A stretch of DNA of 64,000 nt, from positions 124,001 through 188,000 of the forward strand of contig CBDHFT010000007.1 of the NCBI GenBank assembly GCA_965262775.1, read 5' to 3'. The position numbers and the translations under genes were made by a program. The stretch is from JASGCL01 sp965262775. GTDB lineage: Bacteria; Pseudomonadota; Alphaproteobacteria; JASGCL01. The notes beneath the pieces were generated by a model. It worked only from the letters and a program-made list of their open reading frames with translations, made no database searches and was not told the DNA's origin. Shown here one piece after another: positions 52,908-62,550 of this stretch. Each line of letters begins with the position of its first letter. The first letter of the stretch is position 1.

Positions 52908-55259
52908 TCATTCGTCTTCTTCGCTTGTCAAACCTTCATCGGCAACAGGATTATCATCGGCAATGGCTTCCGTCGCGGCTTGCGATAAGCCAGCCAACAA
53001 CCACGGTCGCGGTTTGATGGCAATGGTTTGTAAACGCTGCCCCCCCATTATATTATTTAACCAAGCCAACCAAGGAATAGAAATAGATGGTGAAATAATC
53101 AAGCTATGAACATTGCTCGCCACGGTTTTTTGCGGGCATAATTTTCTTATCAGATCCATATCCTGCCCCACCAACATATCATTGTGCCTGCATAGGGCGA
53201 TGATTTTATCGCCATCATTTTCTGAAAATGTATTTTTGCGAATAATGGTAACGACAAAATTTTTATGATTATATGATCTCCATACCAATTGGCATAAAGT
53301 CGCGGTGCAGATGGATGGCGGGGGTAGAGTTTTATCAATGGTATCGATGTTATATTCTTGCATCCACAGGCGGCGCACGAAGGAATCGCCAAAGGGCGTC
53401 ACCCAACGACTCTCCCCGCCCGTATCTTCAAACCTTGCTAGCCACTTGACGCGCCCGCTTGATTCCAAACCCGTTACAACCAGCCATGGTTTGGGCTGGA
53501 ACATAGCAAAGATAAAAAACAAACCTAATATACCCCACGATAGATTTTTTACCATACCGCTGGTGGTTAGCCACAGGTAAAGCCAAAGCCCGTAAAAAAA
53601 AAGTGCCGTCGCGCCAAATTGCCCGCCCGTCACAATATATTTTTCGCTGCCATGGCCATTGACTGCCAGCCAATTTAATAATTGAAATATCTTGGTGATA
53701 AACCAATCCAAATAATAAATATCCCCCAGGTATGATGTGATAGGTAGCAAAAGGACTTTTAAAAAAAGCAAGGGCATGGCAAAAACATCCATCAAGGGAA
53801 TAGCAAACATGTTGGCAACAATGCCAAACAAGCTGGATTGATGAAAATGAAATAATGTAATGGGTAAGCCAGCCAAGGTTATCATCGCGCCGCTAACCAA
53901 CAGGGCGTAGATAAAAATTTGCACCCGTTTTAGAAAAGTTTTTGGCGGCGTTTTTACTTTGTCGCTCGCGCGGCGCGGCTTACTACCCATGAAGATGGCG
54001 ACCTCGTTATAGGCATCGTTGTTGATTTGCTTTTTCCTGAAAAAAATTCCCTTTTCGATTTCCAGCAACAACCCATGCCACCATTTTTCATATAAGCCAA
54101 CCAACACCAACATGGCGGCAAATGACAATTGAAAGCCAGGATTAAAAATATCGCTGGGGGAATAACATAGCACCAACGCCATGGCGATAGCCAAGTTTTC
54201 TAGCGATATGGCGCGGCGACCCAATATCACCCCGACGAAAAAAACCAAAGTCATCAAAGTCGCGCGCAGCGAGGCCGAACTGTAATCCGCCAGCAAAAAA
54301 TAACCCACCACGATAAGGATGGCACCCGCCGCCGCCATTTTTTTAAATAAATAACCATTGCCCTGGGGGCGCGCCAGCACCAGGGCCAAGCGCAACACCA
54401 AAAATGCCATGCCCGCTATCAACCCCATATGCACCCCAGAAATAGAGATAAGATGTATCAACCCGCTTTGACGATATTGCTCCATTTGCGCGCCGCTGAT
54501 GCCCGATCGTTCGCCCGTTACCATCGCCAACACCATGCCCGATACATCGGGGGGATAGGTTCTAACAAAATTCTCTTTGATTTTTTGTGCTAGCTTTTTG
54601 CTTTGCTGCAACTCGCAACCATTATTTATTAATGGGGCGGACAAGAATTGCCCGCTGGCGCGGTAACCCTTAAAATACCAATCGCGACCAATGTCGTAAC
54701 TTGAAGCCGAAGATTTAAGCGGTAAAGGGGTAACGCGTGCCTTCACCACCATCTTACAGCCAAATGGCAAAATATTGGTTTGAAAAGAATCATCGCGTAG
54801 CAATTTTTGCGGGTCCGTCAAACGAATAATAAATGGCGCAATGGCGTTGCCATCAACCTCCTCGACTTTGAATATGACCGCCCTTCTGTCGGCATCACTG
54901 CTCGCGATTTTTACCACCGCCCCACCCAAAAATTTTGTATTGGCTGGGTCGGCACGGATGGCGGGGTCTATCGTAACCCGCTGTTGGTAGGCGGTATGGG
55001 CATTGCTCACAACAAAACCAAACAACAACCAACTTATCGCCAGCATAATAGAATAAATATTTCTATGCCGTAAAAATATGGTCGCCATCAGCCATAGTCC
55101 AAAAACACCCGCGCTCAGCACAATATTCGGTTCAAAGGATAGTCCGAAGTAGGTAATGATACCCAAAACCATCAGCGCGGGCGCCAACAGCGTCATGCTT
55201 TGCGCCGCTAAACTAGTCGCAAAGTTTTTTGGTAGGTTGTAAAAGAAATCTTGTCCCAC
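52908..55259 (-). CDS. comEC: ComEC/Rec2-family DNA uptake channel protein
   Basis: 783 aa. An N-terminal DUF4131-like part with membrane segments (about residues 20-80) and an OB-like region (VRADPANTKFLGGAVVKIASSDADRRAVIF) is followed by the ComEC channel domain. That domain has GMVLAMVTGERSGISGAQMEQYRQSGLIHLISISGVHMGLIAG, the family hallmark, and DYSSASLRATLMTLVFFVGVILGRRAISLENLAIAMALVL. The C-terminal third has no recognisable HxHxDH motif of the metallo-beta-lactamase domain found in many ComEC proteins. The start is GTG at 55259 with no clear ribosome-binding site, so it is uncertain. Role: passage of single-stranded DNA across the inner membrane in transformation. Confidence 0.9.
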   Translation of the reverse strand: MGQDFFYNLPKNFATSLAAQSMTLLAPALMVLGIITYFGLSFEPNIVLSAGVFGLWLMATIFLRHRNIYSIMLAISWLLFGFVVSNAHTAYQQRVTIDPAIRADPANTKFLGGAVVKIASSDADRRAVIFKVEEVDGNAIAPFIIRLTDPQKLLRDDSFQTNILPFGCKMVVKARVTPLPLKSSASSYDIGRDWYFKGYRASGQFLSAPLINNGCELQQSKKLAQKIKENFVRTYPPDVSGMVLAMVTGERSGISGAQMEQYRQSGLIHLISISGVHMGLIAGMAFLVLRLALVLARPQGNGYLFKKMAAAGAILIVVGYFLLADYSSASLRATLMTLVFFVGVILGRRAISLENLAIAMALVLCYSPSDIFNPGFQLSFAAMLVLVGLYEKWWHGLLLEIEKGIFFRKKQINNDAYNEVAIFMGSKPRRASDKVKTPPKTFLKRVQIFIYALLVSGAMITLAGLPITLFHFHQSSLFGIVANMFAIPLMDVFAMPLLFLKVLLLPITSYLGDIYYLDWFITKIFQLLNWLAVNGHGSEKYIVTGGQFGATALFFYGLWLYLWLTTSGMVKNLSWGILGLFFIFAMFQPKPWLVVTGLESSGRVKWLARFEDTGGESRWVTPFGDSFVRRLWMQEYNIDTIDKTLPPPSICTATLCQLVWRSYNHKNFVVTIIRKNTFSENDGDKIIALCRHNDMLVGQDMDLIRKLCPQKTVASNVHSLIISPSISIPWLAWLNNIMGGQRLQTIAIKPRPWLLAGLSQAATEAIADDNPVADEGLTSEEDE

Positions 55260-55474
55260 AATGATTTTTATCAGCGATTGTTAATCAGATTTTTGGTTAG
55301 CTAAAAAATGCTACATTGGACAGCTTTTTCCATCAAGCCCCATCAAAAAAAATGATTATATTTTTCACCACCGATTATTATTATATACCCATTTCTGCAG
55401 AATTAGCTTGTCTAGCCATTTTTTATATGCAAAAATCCTAAGAGGGGCATAAAGACTATAAAAGGATATAATTT

Positions 55475-56896
55475 ATGAGCCAATCTGCTTTCTTAAAAAG
55501 CCTATCGCGCATCAAGGTGATTAGCAAACCATCCAGCAGTGATGACCTCAAACGCACCCTGAGTGCATTAGATCTTACATTACTTGGCATTGGTGCCATT
55601 ATCGGCACTGGCATCTTCGTCCTGACTGGGATTGCGGCCGCGGGCCAGGCTGGCCCCGCCCTTGTTTTATCATTTGCTTTGGCTGGTGTGGTTTGCGGCC
55701 TCGCCGCCCTGTCTTATGCCGAATTAGCGGCATCGGTCGGCGGGGCGGGCAGCGCCTATGGTTATTCTTATGCGGCGATTGGCGAACTGGTTGCTTGGAT
55801 AATTGGTTGGGATCTTCTGTTGGAATATGTCTTGGCGGTTCCCACCGTGGCTATCGGTTGGTCGGGGTATGTGCAAGCCATCTTGCAAAATGTTGGTCTG
55901 TCGCTGCCTGATTTTCTTTCAAAATCATTCGAAGATGGCGGTTTTATTAACTTGCCTGCTTCGCTTATTATCTTGGCCATGATGATGGTTTTAAATAGCG
56001 GGGTTAGCCAAGGCGCGCGCCTGAACACTGGCATCGTCGTTATTAAAATTACCGCCATTTTGCTGTTTATTGTTGTGGCTTTATTCCATGTTGATACCGC
56101 CAATTGGTCGCCCTTCATGCCCTATGGTTGGTTTGGTTATGATGACCAGGGGTTGCCCATCGGGATTATTGCGGGCGCGTCGATTGTCTTTTTCTCTTAC
56201 ATCGGGTTTGACGCTGTTTCGACCGCCGCGGCGGAGGCTAAAAACCCGCAACGCGACCTACCGATTGGTATTTTGGTATCCTTAGCCATTTGCACCACAT
56301 TATATATTATCGTTACTTTACTCTTAACTGGGGTGGTATCTTATAAAGAATTGGGGGTATCAGCCCCCGTGGCCTTGGCTTTACAAAAAATTGGTTTGCC
56401 CTGGGCCGTGTCAGTCATTTCGGTCGGGGCCTTGGCGGGCATCACCAGCGTGATATTGGTTATGTATTATGGCGCAACCCGCTTAATCTACGCCATCTCG
56501 CGCGACGGCCTGCTACCCACCCAATTTAGCGTGGTTAATCCCAAAACCCAGACTCCGCAGCGCATTATCACCGCGATCGGTATTATTACCGCGCTTATTG
56601 CTGGTTTCTTCTCGCTTCGCGAATTGGCAGAGCTTATCAATATCGGCACTTTGGCGGCCTTTGCCTTCGTTTGTTTAAGCGTTGTTTTATTAAAAAGGAC
56701 CCAGCCTAACTTGGTGCGTCCATTCAAAAACCCCTTGGGAACGCCTGGCTCTTTGCTTGGTGCCGCTGCTTCGTTTGGCCTCATGCTTACCCTGCCCGCC
56801 CTAACCTGGTATCGCCTTGGTATTTGGTTGTTAATCGGCTTGGTTATTTACTTTGCTTATGGTCGTTACCATAGCCTCTTGGCTAAGAAAAAATAA
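55475..56896 (+). CDS. APC-family cationic amino acid permease
   Basis: 473 aa with about 12 hydrophobic helices. The N-terminal LTLLGIGAIIGTGIFVLTGIAAAGQAGPALVLSFALAGVVCGLAALSYAELAA is the APC substrate-binding signature (GTGIF unwound helix). FFSYIGFDAVSTAAAEAKNPQRDLPIGILVSL follows, with the usual polar/charged loop, and later YGATRLIYAISRDGLLP. This pattern is that of the YfnA/CAT subgroup for basic or broad-range amino acids. A ribosome-binding sequence (AAGGA) precedes the start. It converges on ftsH. Specificity cannot be read from the sequence alone. Confidence 0.9.
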   Translation: MSQSAFLKSLSRIKVISKPSSSDDLKRTLSALDLTLLGIGAIIGTGIFVLTGIAAAGQAGPALVLSFALAGVVCGLAALSYAELAASVGGAGSAYGYSYAAIGELVAWIIGWDLLLEYVLAVPTVAIGWSGYVQAILQNVGLSLPDFLSKSFEDGGFINLPASLIILAMMMVLNSGVSQGARLNTGIVVIKITAILLFIVVALFHVDTANWSPFMPYGWFGYDDQGLPIGIIAGASIVFFSYIGFDAVSTAAAEAKNPQRDLPIGILVSLAICTTLYIIVTLLLTGVVSYKELGVSAPVALALQKIGLPWAVSVISVGALAGITSVILVMYYGATRLIYAISRDGLLPTQFSVVNPKTQTPQRIITAIGIITALIAGFFSLRELAELINIGTLAAFAFVCLSVVLLKRTQPNLVRPFKNPLGTPGSLLGAAASFGLMLTLPALTWYRLGIWLLIGLVIYFAYGRYHSLLAKKK

Positions 56897-57020
56897 TCAC
56901 CACATCATAAGCTTATTGGGTAGATACCCCTTTGCGGGCTTCTTGCCGTAGTATCATTACAATGTATTTGCGAGAGGTTATACAATCAAACAGCCATCGC
57001 CCCAACAACCGCAACATCAA

Positions 57021-58922
57021 TTAAGCGGCTGGCTTGGCTTTGGGGCTGAGGAAATTAAAAGAACTCGAGCTTTTGGCGCGCCATTTTTTTTGCTTATCAT
57101 CGCGACCAGCGATTTGTTTGCCCTTTAACAATTCATCCACTTCCTTGCGGTCCAATGTTTCATGTTGCAACAACCCTTGCGCAATAATTTCTAACTGGTT
57201 GGCAAATTTGCCTAATATATTGCGCGCCATTTGCTCGCCACCCTCCACCAATTTGCGCACTTCTTCGTCTATCAATTTGGCGGTGGCATCGGACATCATT
57301 TTCTTTTGGGTTACCGAATGGCCAAGGAAAACCTCTTCCTCGTTATCCGAATAACGCAATGGCCCCAACTTATCGCTAAAACCAAATTCGGTTACCATGC
57401 GCCGCGCCAATTTGGTGGCCTGCATAATATCGTTCGATGCCCCCGTGGTGATATTATCTTTACCAAACACCATCTCTTCCGCTACCCGCCCGCCAAATAA
57501 ACTGGCCAATTGTGCTTTTAATTGGGTAAAACTCATCGATAACCTATCGCGTTCGGGCAGGGCGAAGGTTACACCCAGCGCGCGACCGCGTGGGATAATG
57601 GTTACCTTATGCAATGGTTCGTGGCCCTTAACATGCAACATCACCACGGCATGGCCTGCTTCGTGATAGGCGGTTAATTTTTTCTCATCTTCGCTCATCA
57701 CCATCGAACGGCGTTCCGCGCCTATCATGACCTTATCTTTGGCGGCTTCTAATTCTTGCATCGTGATGAATTTACGGTTGCGCTTGACGGCGAGCAAGGC
57801 AGCCTCGTTCACCAAATTGGCAAGGTCGGCCCCTGAAAAACCTGGCGTGCCACGGGCAATGACTTCGGGTTTGACATCGGTCGCCAATTTTACTTTTTTC
57901 AAATGAACTTGCAAGATAGCCGTCCGCCCCTTGATGTCGGGGTTGGGCACCACCACTTGGCGGTCAAAACGCCCGGGCCGCAACAAAGCGGGGTCCAGCA
58001 CGTCGGGGCGGTTGGTTGCCGCAATAATAATAACATTTTCGTTGGAGCTAAAACCATCCATCTCGACCAAAATTTGATTTAATGTTTGTTCGCGTTCGTC
58101 GTTGCCGCCGCCCAAACCCGCGCCACGGTGCCGCCCGACGGCATCTATCTCATCAATAAAAACAATACAGGGGTTGGCTTTTTTTGCCTGCTCGAACATA
58201 TCGCGCACGCGGCTTGCCCCGACGCCAACAAACATTTCAACAAAATCGGAACCCGATATTGAAAAAAACGGCACCGATGCCTCCCCCGCGACCGCACGGG
58301 CGATAAGGGTTTTCCCCGTGCCTGGCGGCCCCACCAACAACACACCACGTGGTATTTTGCCACCGAGGCTTTGAAATTTCTTGGGGCTTTTTAAAAAATC
58401 AACTATCTCTTTTAATTCTTCCTTGGCTTCTTCGACCCCTGCTACATCGGCGAAGGTCACCTTCCCCGCCGTGGGGGTTAATAATTTAGCGCGCGATTTA
58501 CCAAAACCAAAAGCTCCACCGCCACGCCCCCCGCCTTGCATCTGGCGCATAAAAAATATCCAAATCCCGATAAACAATAACATGGGAAACCATTGGATAA
58601 GGATGGTCGCAAGCATAGAACGCTCGCCTGGGTCTTCAACCTTAATGCTTACTTTTTTCTCGGTCAGGGTGCTGATAAGGGTGGAGTCGTTCGGGGTGGT
58701 GGTTTTAAAATCCTCGCCCGATGAATATTTCCCGCGAATTTTGTTTTGATTAATACTGACCGAGGCTACATTACCGTCTTTAACCTGCTTCAAGAATTCA
58801 GAATAATCAATGGTGACGGGGCGCACCGCCTTGCTTGGCGGAACATTTATGGTGTTATACGCAAACATAAGGGTCGCAAACACGACCAGCGCAATAAAAA
58901 AATTTCTCCAGGATTTAAACAT
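57021..58922 (-). CDS. ftsH: ATP-dependent zinc metalloprotease FtsH
   Basis: 633 aa membrane-bound AAA+ protease that degrades misfolded membrane proteins and short-lived regulators. Two transmembrane segments (about 5-25 and 105-125) flank a periplasmic domain. Walker A is GPPGTGKT (198-205), Walker B FIDEID (255-260), the second region of homology is AATNRPDVLDPALLRPGRFDR and the zinc site HEAGH (420-424). A glycine-rich segment QGGGRGGGAFGFGKSRAK links membrane and ATPase parts. The C-terminus (QKKWRAKSSSSFNFLSPKAKPAA) is a basic tail. Usual neighbour tilS is absent. Gene is single on this strand. Confidence 0.97.
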   Translation of the reverse strand: MFKSWRNFFIALVVFATLMFAYNTINVPPSKAVRPVTIDYSEFLKQVKDGNVASVSINQNKIRGKYSSGEDFKTTTPNDSTLISTLTEKKVSIKVEDPGERSMLATILIQWFPMLLFIGIWIFFMRQMQGGGRGGGAFGFGKSRAKLLTPTAGKVTFADVAGVEEAKEELKEIVDFLKSPKKFQSLGGKIPRGVLLVGPPGTGKTLIARAVAGEASVPFFSISGSDFVEMFVGVGASRVRDMFEQAKKANPCIVFIDEIDAVGRHRGAGLGGGNDEREQTLNQILVEMDGFSSNENVIIIAATNRPDVLDPALLRPGRFDRQVVVPNPDIKGRTAILQVHLKKVKLATDVKPEVIARGTPGFSGADLANLVNEAALLAVKRNRKFITMQELEAAKDKVMIGAERRSMVMSEDEKKLTAYHEAGHAVVMLHVKGHEPLHKVTIIPRGRALGVTFALPERDRLSMSFTQLKAQLASLFGGRVAEEMVFGKDNITTGASNDIMQATKLARRMVTEFGFSDKLGPLRYSDNEEEVFLGHSVTQKKMMSDATAKLIDEEVRKLVEGGEQMARNILGKFANQLEIIAQGLLQHETLDRKEVDELLKGKQIAGRDDKQKKWRAKSSSSFNFLSPKAKPAA

Positions 58923-59223
58923 AGCAACCTTTCAACAATATAATTCATTTAATAGGGAAAATCAAGGGTAGGTTGGGGACTCCCATTAAAAGAGCGATAA
59001 ATGCAAATATTAATAAAAAATAAATTCTTGCTCGCTACAGGTCAAGTTTTTCTTTGTCTTGAAGCATGTAGGGAATGACAACAAAGTCATTATCGACCGC
59101 GGGGACGATAAGCCATGATAAACCATGACAATCCCCCCTTGCCTACTTGCCACGCCTACATAGTTGAAATACAAGCGCAATTGCTCGCTTGCCTTTTGCA
59201 AAAAACAAGGTTAAAGCCAAGTC

Positions 59224-59834
59224 ATGTTGCGCGATTTGTATAATAAAGTTCTAAGCTGGAGCAAACACAAAAAAGCCGTGCCGATATTATGGATAACATC
59301 GGTTATTGATTCAATATTTTTTCCCATCCCGCCATTGGTTATGTTGCTGCCGATGATGCTGGCGCAACCCAAAAAATCTTTCCATTTTGCTTTTGCCACC
59401 ACGGTGGGTTCTATCATTGGCGGGCTTATAGCCTATGCTTTGGGGTATTTTTTTTCAGCCGCGTTGCAACCCATTGTTACCAACCTGTTAGGGGGCGACC
59501 AAAATTTCTATGCCTGCAAACCATTTATAACCAATATGGGTTCATTGCCGTGTTAATTTGGGGCTTCCTTCCCGTGCCTTATAAAGTTATTACGTGGGCT
59601 TCTGGCTTTTTTCACTTACCCTTGTGGATATTTATAACGGCGTCGTTGCTGGGGCGGACGGTACGTTATGGCGGGATAGCAATTGTTTTCTATCTTTTGG
59701 GTCCTGCGGCAAAAAAATACATTGATAAGCATTTTAACACGGTGGCGATTATCGGTGCGGGGCTTGTGATTGTTTTGGGTTTCTTGTATTTTAGAGGGGG
59801 CTCTCATTCTTTTTTACCCGCCGTCTGCTCATAA
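59224..59834 (+). pseudogene. DedA/YqaA-like membrane protein, interrupted by a one-base frameshift
   Basis: The first frame (ATG 59224) gives LYNKVLSWSKHKKAVPILWITSVIDSIFFPIPPLVMLLPMML and a second helix, then stops at 59556 after ITNMGSLPC. The next frame continues the expected family sequence YGFIAVLIWGFLPVPYKVITWASGFFHLPLWIFITASLLGRTVRYGGIAIVFY to 59834. Adding one T at 59533-59535 (CCAATATGGG) fuses both into about 203 aa, the usual length. YqaA-like members of the SNARE-associated/DedA superfamily are inner-membrane proteins, some of which move lipids. dsbB starts 17 bp downstream. Confidence 0.83.
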
Positions 59835-59851
59835 ACGCTATCAACCAAAAC

Positions 59852-60361
59852 ATGTTCTTCACAAACAAATCGCTTTACTTATTTTATGTCATAACGGGGT
59901 TAAGCGTCCTTACCATTGTTTGGGTGTTGCAATATGGATTTGGCTTCCTACCTTGCCCTTTGTGTTACTATCAACGTTATCCATGGTGGCTGTTGGTAAT
60001 GCTGGGTTTATTTGGTTGGCTGTTGAGTAGTTTTTATCAAGAAAAAGATAGTCAACGCGACAACTATCGTGGATTTTTATTAATCCTGGGTATGGCTGTT
60101 ATGATATTTTCGGCGACACTGGCCGCTTACCATGCGGGCATCGAATGGAAATGGTGGGCGGGGCCTAGCACTTGCTCGGCCATCAACATGACCGACCCAA
60201 CCGCCCAAAGTATTGATGATTTTTTTAATGCCGCGAAGGTGGTGCGTTGCGACCAAGCCGCCCTGGTGGTGGCGGGGCTTTCGCTTTCGGGGTGGAATTT
60301 TGTTATAAGTTTTTTTATGTTGGCCTATCTTTCTTTTTTATTATTTGCTAAAAAACGTTGA
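59852..60361 (+). CDS. dsbB: Disulfide bond formation protein DsbB-like
   Basis: 169 aa with four predicted membrane helices. The first redox pair is in the periplasmic loop FLPCPLCYYQR (the CxxC equivalent of DsbB), and the second pair is probably Cys of GPSTCSAIN and Cys of KVVRCDQ. It re-oxidises DsbA-type proteins and passes electrons to quinone. The start ATG 59852 fits the hydrophobic first helix. The stop overlaps the next start by one base (TGATG), so translation is coupled to the quinone-synthesis gene coq7. The DsbA-like protein at 6985 is its likely partner. Confidence 0.9.
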   Translation: MFFTNKSLYLFYVITGLSVLTIVWVLQYGFGFLPCPLCYYQRYPWWLLVMLGLFGWLLSSFYQEKDSQRDNYRGFLLILGMAVMIFSATLAAYHAGIEWKWWAGPSTCSAINMTDPTAQSIDDFFNAAKVVRCDQAALVVAGLSLSGWNFVISFFMLAYLSFLLFAKKR

Positions 60362-60930
60362 TGACCAATCAACAACTTCCTTTTTATCTTCCTGGCGACC
60401 GCAAGCACAAAAACGACATGGCACCGCTTTATCGCGTTGACCAATCGGGCGAATTGGGTGCGGTGCAAATATACAGCGGGCAACTACGCGGGGTAAAAAA
60501 TCCTACCCCCAAGATGAAAGAGATTTTAAGCGAAATGAAAGAACATGAAGAAGAACATTTTGCCGAATTTAATAACCTTATCAGCGCCCATAAAACGCGC
60601 CCTAGCCTGTTTTACCCCATATGGCGCAGGCTTGGCTTTACCATTGGCTACGTGACCGCGCGCTCGGGCATCCCATCGGCCATGAGCCTAACCGTCGCGG
60701 TTGAAGATGAAATTAACGAACATTATTTGGAACAATTGGCGACGTTGGATACCACCCAACCCGAAACAAAATTACTAGCAGAAAAAATTGAAAAATTTCG
60801 GCAAGACGAATTGTTGCATCGCGATACAGCATTGGAACAGGGGGCGCAAGATATGAAGTTTTATAAAACTTTTTATCCCTTGGTCAGACGTTTTTCGCGA
60901 CTTGCTATCACCATTGCCAAGCGAATATAA
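60361..60930 (+). CDS. coq7: 3-demethoxyubiquinol 3-hydroxylase (COQ7 family)
   Basis: 189 aa di-iron enzyme of ubiquinone synthesis, adding the C6 hydroxyl. It contains two EXXH-type iron motifs: RVDQSGELGAVQIYSGQLRG with the first Glu, EMKEHEEEHFAEFNNL with EXXH, VAVEDEINEHYLEQL with Glu and EXXH, and KFRQDELLHRDTALEQGA. The true start is ATG 60361, overlapping the dsbB stop by one base; a TTG three bases earlier is not needed. The family is typical of mitochondria, alphaproteobacteria and some other proteobacteria, which supports the taxonomic reading. guaA follows after 10 bp. Confidence 0.94.
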   Translation: MTNQQLPFYLPGDRKHKNDMAPLYRVDQSGELGAVQIYSGQLRGVKNPTPKMKEILSEMKEHEEEHFAEFNNLISAHKTRPSLFYPIWRRLGFTIGYVTARSGIPSAMSLTVAVEDEINEHYLEQLATLDTTQPETKLLAEKIEKFRQDELLHRDTALEQGAQDMKFYKTFYPLVRRFSRLAITIAKRI

Positions 60931-60940
60931 AAAAATATAG

Positions 60941-62536
60941 ATGGAAAAAATTCTTATTGCTGATTTTGGTTCGCAAGTAACCCAGCTCATCGCTCGCCGC
61001 CTTCGGTCGCATCATTTCCTTGCCGACATCGTGCCTTACAACAAACTCGGCGATTTTTTTTATCAAGATAAAAAAAATATAAAGGGAATTATATTATCGG
61101 GCGGCCCAGCCTCGGTTTTGGAAAACAACGCCCCGACGATTGATAAAAAATTGTTGGCTGATGTCGCCGCTGCCAACATCCCCATTTTGGGAATATGTTA
61201 TGGCCAACAATTGCTGGCGTTGCTGTTGGGGGGAGAAGTCATCAAGGGCGCCACCCGCGAGTTCGGCCTGGCGGATTTAAAAAAAATGATGGAGCACCCA
61301 TTGTTAGAGAATTATCCCGCCACCAAAATTTGGATGAGCCACGGCGACCATGTGGAAAAATTGCCAGCCAACTTTATAACCATCGCCACCAGCCGCGGCG
61401 CGCCCCACGCCATCATGGGGCACGAAAAAAAACATATCTATGGTTTGCAATTTCATCCTGAGGTCAGCCACACCGAACAGGGGGATATTATCTTAAAAAA
61501 CTTTGCCAGCAATATATGCGGCATGCAACCCAATTGGCAAATGGCGGATATGATCCCCGCCATGACCGAGGAAATAAAAAATAAAGTCGGCGACAGCAAA
61601 GTTATTGCGGGATTATCGGGCGGGGTTGACAGCACCGTGGCGGCAATCTTAACCGCCCAGGCCTTGCAACATAATCCCGAACAACAATTAACCTGCCTGT
61701 TGGTGGACCATGGTCTACTGCGCCATAACGAGGCGGCCGAGGTTGAAGCCGCCTTTGCCGATTATCCCCATTTGGATTTTCGCCTGATAAAGGCCGAAGA
61801 TAAATTTTTAACCGCGTTAAAGGGCGTAACCGACCCCGAACAAAAAAGAAAAATTATCGGCGGTTTGTTTATCGATGTTTTTGAATCCGAAGCAACAAAA
61901 ATTATTGCCCAATCCGACCAAAAAAACACCAAAAAAACCACCAAAAAATTTTTATTGCAGGGAACGCTTTACCCCGATGTTATCGAAAGCGTTTCGGTGT
62001 CGGGCGCGCCATCGGCCACCATCAAGTCGCATCACAATGTTGGCGGCCTGCCCGAAAAAATGAATTTCGAATTATTGGAACCACTTAAAATGCTTTTTAA
62101 AGATGAAGTGAGGGAATTGGGCCGCGCCCTGGGCCTGCCCCATTCTTTTGTCGCCCGCCACCCCTTCCCTGGGCCTGGCCTTGCCATTCGTATTATTGGC
62201 GAGGTTACCAAACCCGCTTGCGATATTTTGCGATTGGCCGATAAAATTTATTTGGAAGAAATAAAAAACTTTAATCTTTATGATAAAATATGGCAAGCCT
62301 TTGCCGTGCTGTTGCCGATTCATACCGTTGGCGTCATGGGCGATGGCCGAACTTACGACAAGGTCTTGGCCTTGCGCGCCGTAACGTCGCAAGACGGCAT
62401 GACGGCCGATAGTTTTTATTTCCCTGAGGAATTTATTAGAAAAACCACAACGCGTTTGGTTAATGAAGTGCAAGGCATAAGCCGTGTCGTGCTGGACCTA
62501 ACATCTAAACCACCCGCCACCATCGAATGGGAATAG
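60941..62536 (+). CDS. guaA: GMP synthase (glutamine-hydrolysing)
   Basis: 531 aa. The class I glutamine amidotransferase domain has the catalytic Cys in ILGICYGQQLLALLLGGEV and His/Glu in GLQFHPEVSHTEQG. The ATP-pyrophosphatase domain has the P-loop GLSGGVDSTVAAIL, and the C-terminal dimerisation domain has RHPFPGPGLAIRIIGEVT and DLTSKPPATIEWE at the end. It makes GMP from XMP. Length and order are normal. It is the last gene of the run dedA-like, dsbB, coq7, guaA, all on the plus strand with gaps of no more than 17 bp, and converges on a lipoprotein gene 14 bp away. Confidence 0.97.
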   Translation: MEKILIADFGSQVTQLIARRLRSHHFLADIVPYNKLGDFFYQDKKNIKGIILSGGPASVLENNAPTIDKKLLADVAAANIPILGICYGQQLLALLLGGEVIKGATREFGLADLKKMMEHPLLENYPATKIWMSHGDHVEKLPANFITIATSRGAPHAIMGHEKKHIYGLQFHPEVSHTEQGDIILKNFASNICGMQPNWQMADMIPAMTEEIKNKVGDSKVIAGLSGGVDSTVAAILTAQALQHNPEQQLTCLLVDHGLLRHNEAAEVEAAFADYPHLDFRLIKAEDKFLTALKGVTDPEQKRKIIGGLFIDVFESEATKIIAQSDQKNTKKTTKKFLLQGTLYPDVIESVSVSGAPSATIKSHHNVGGLPEKMNFELLEPLKMLFKDEVRELGRALGLPHSFVARHPFPGPGLAIRIIGEVTKPACDILRLADKIYLEEIKNFNLYDKIWQAFAVLLPIHTVGVMGDGRTYDKVLALRAVTSQDGMTADSFYFPEEFIRKTTTRLVNEVQGISRVVLDLTSKPPATIEWE

Positions 62537-62550
62537 CGAAAATTATTTAA

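Noticed and set aside
56907..56990. Hairpin GGGTAGATACCC between the APC permease and ftsH as a terminator
   Set aside because: The stem is five pairs around a two-base loop with no T-tract on either side.
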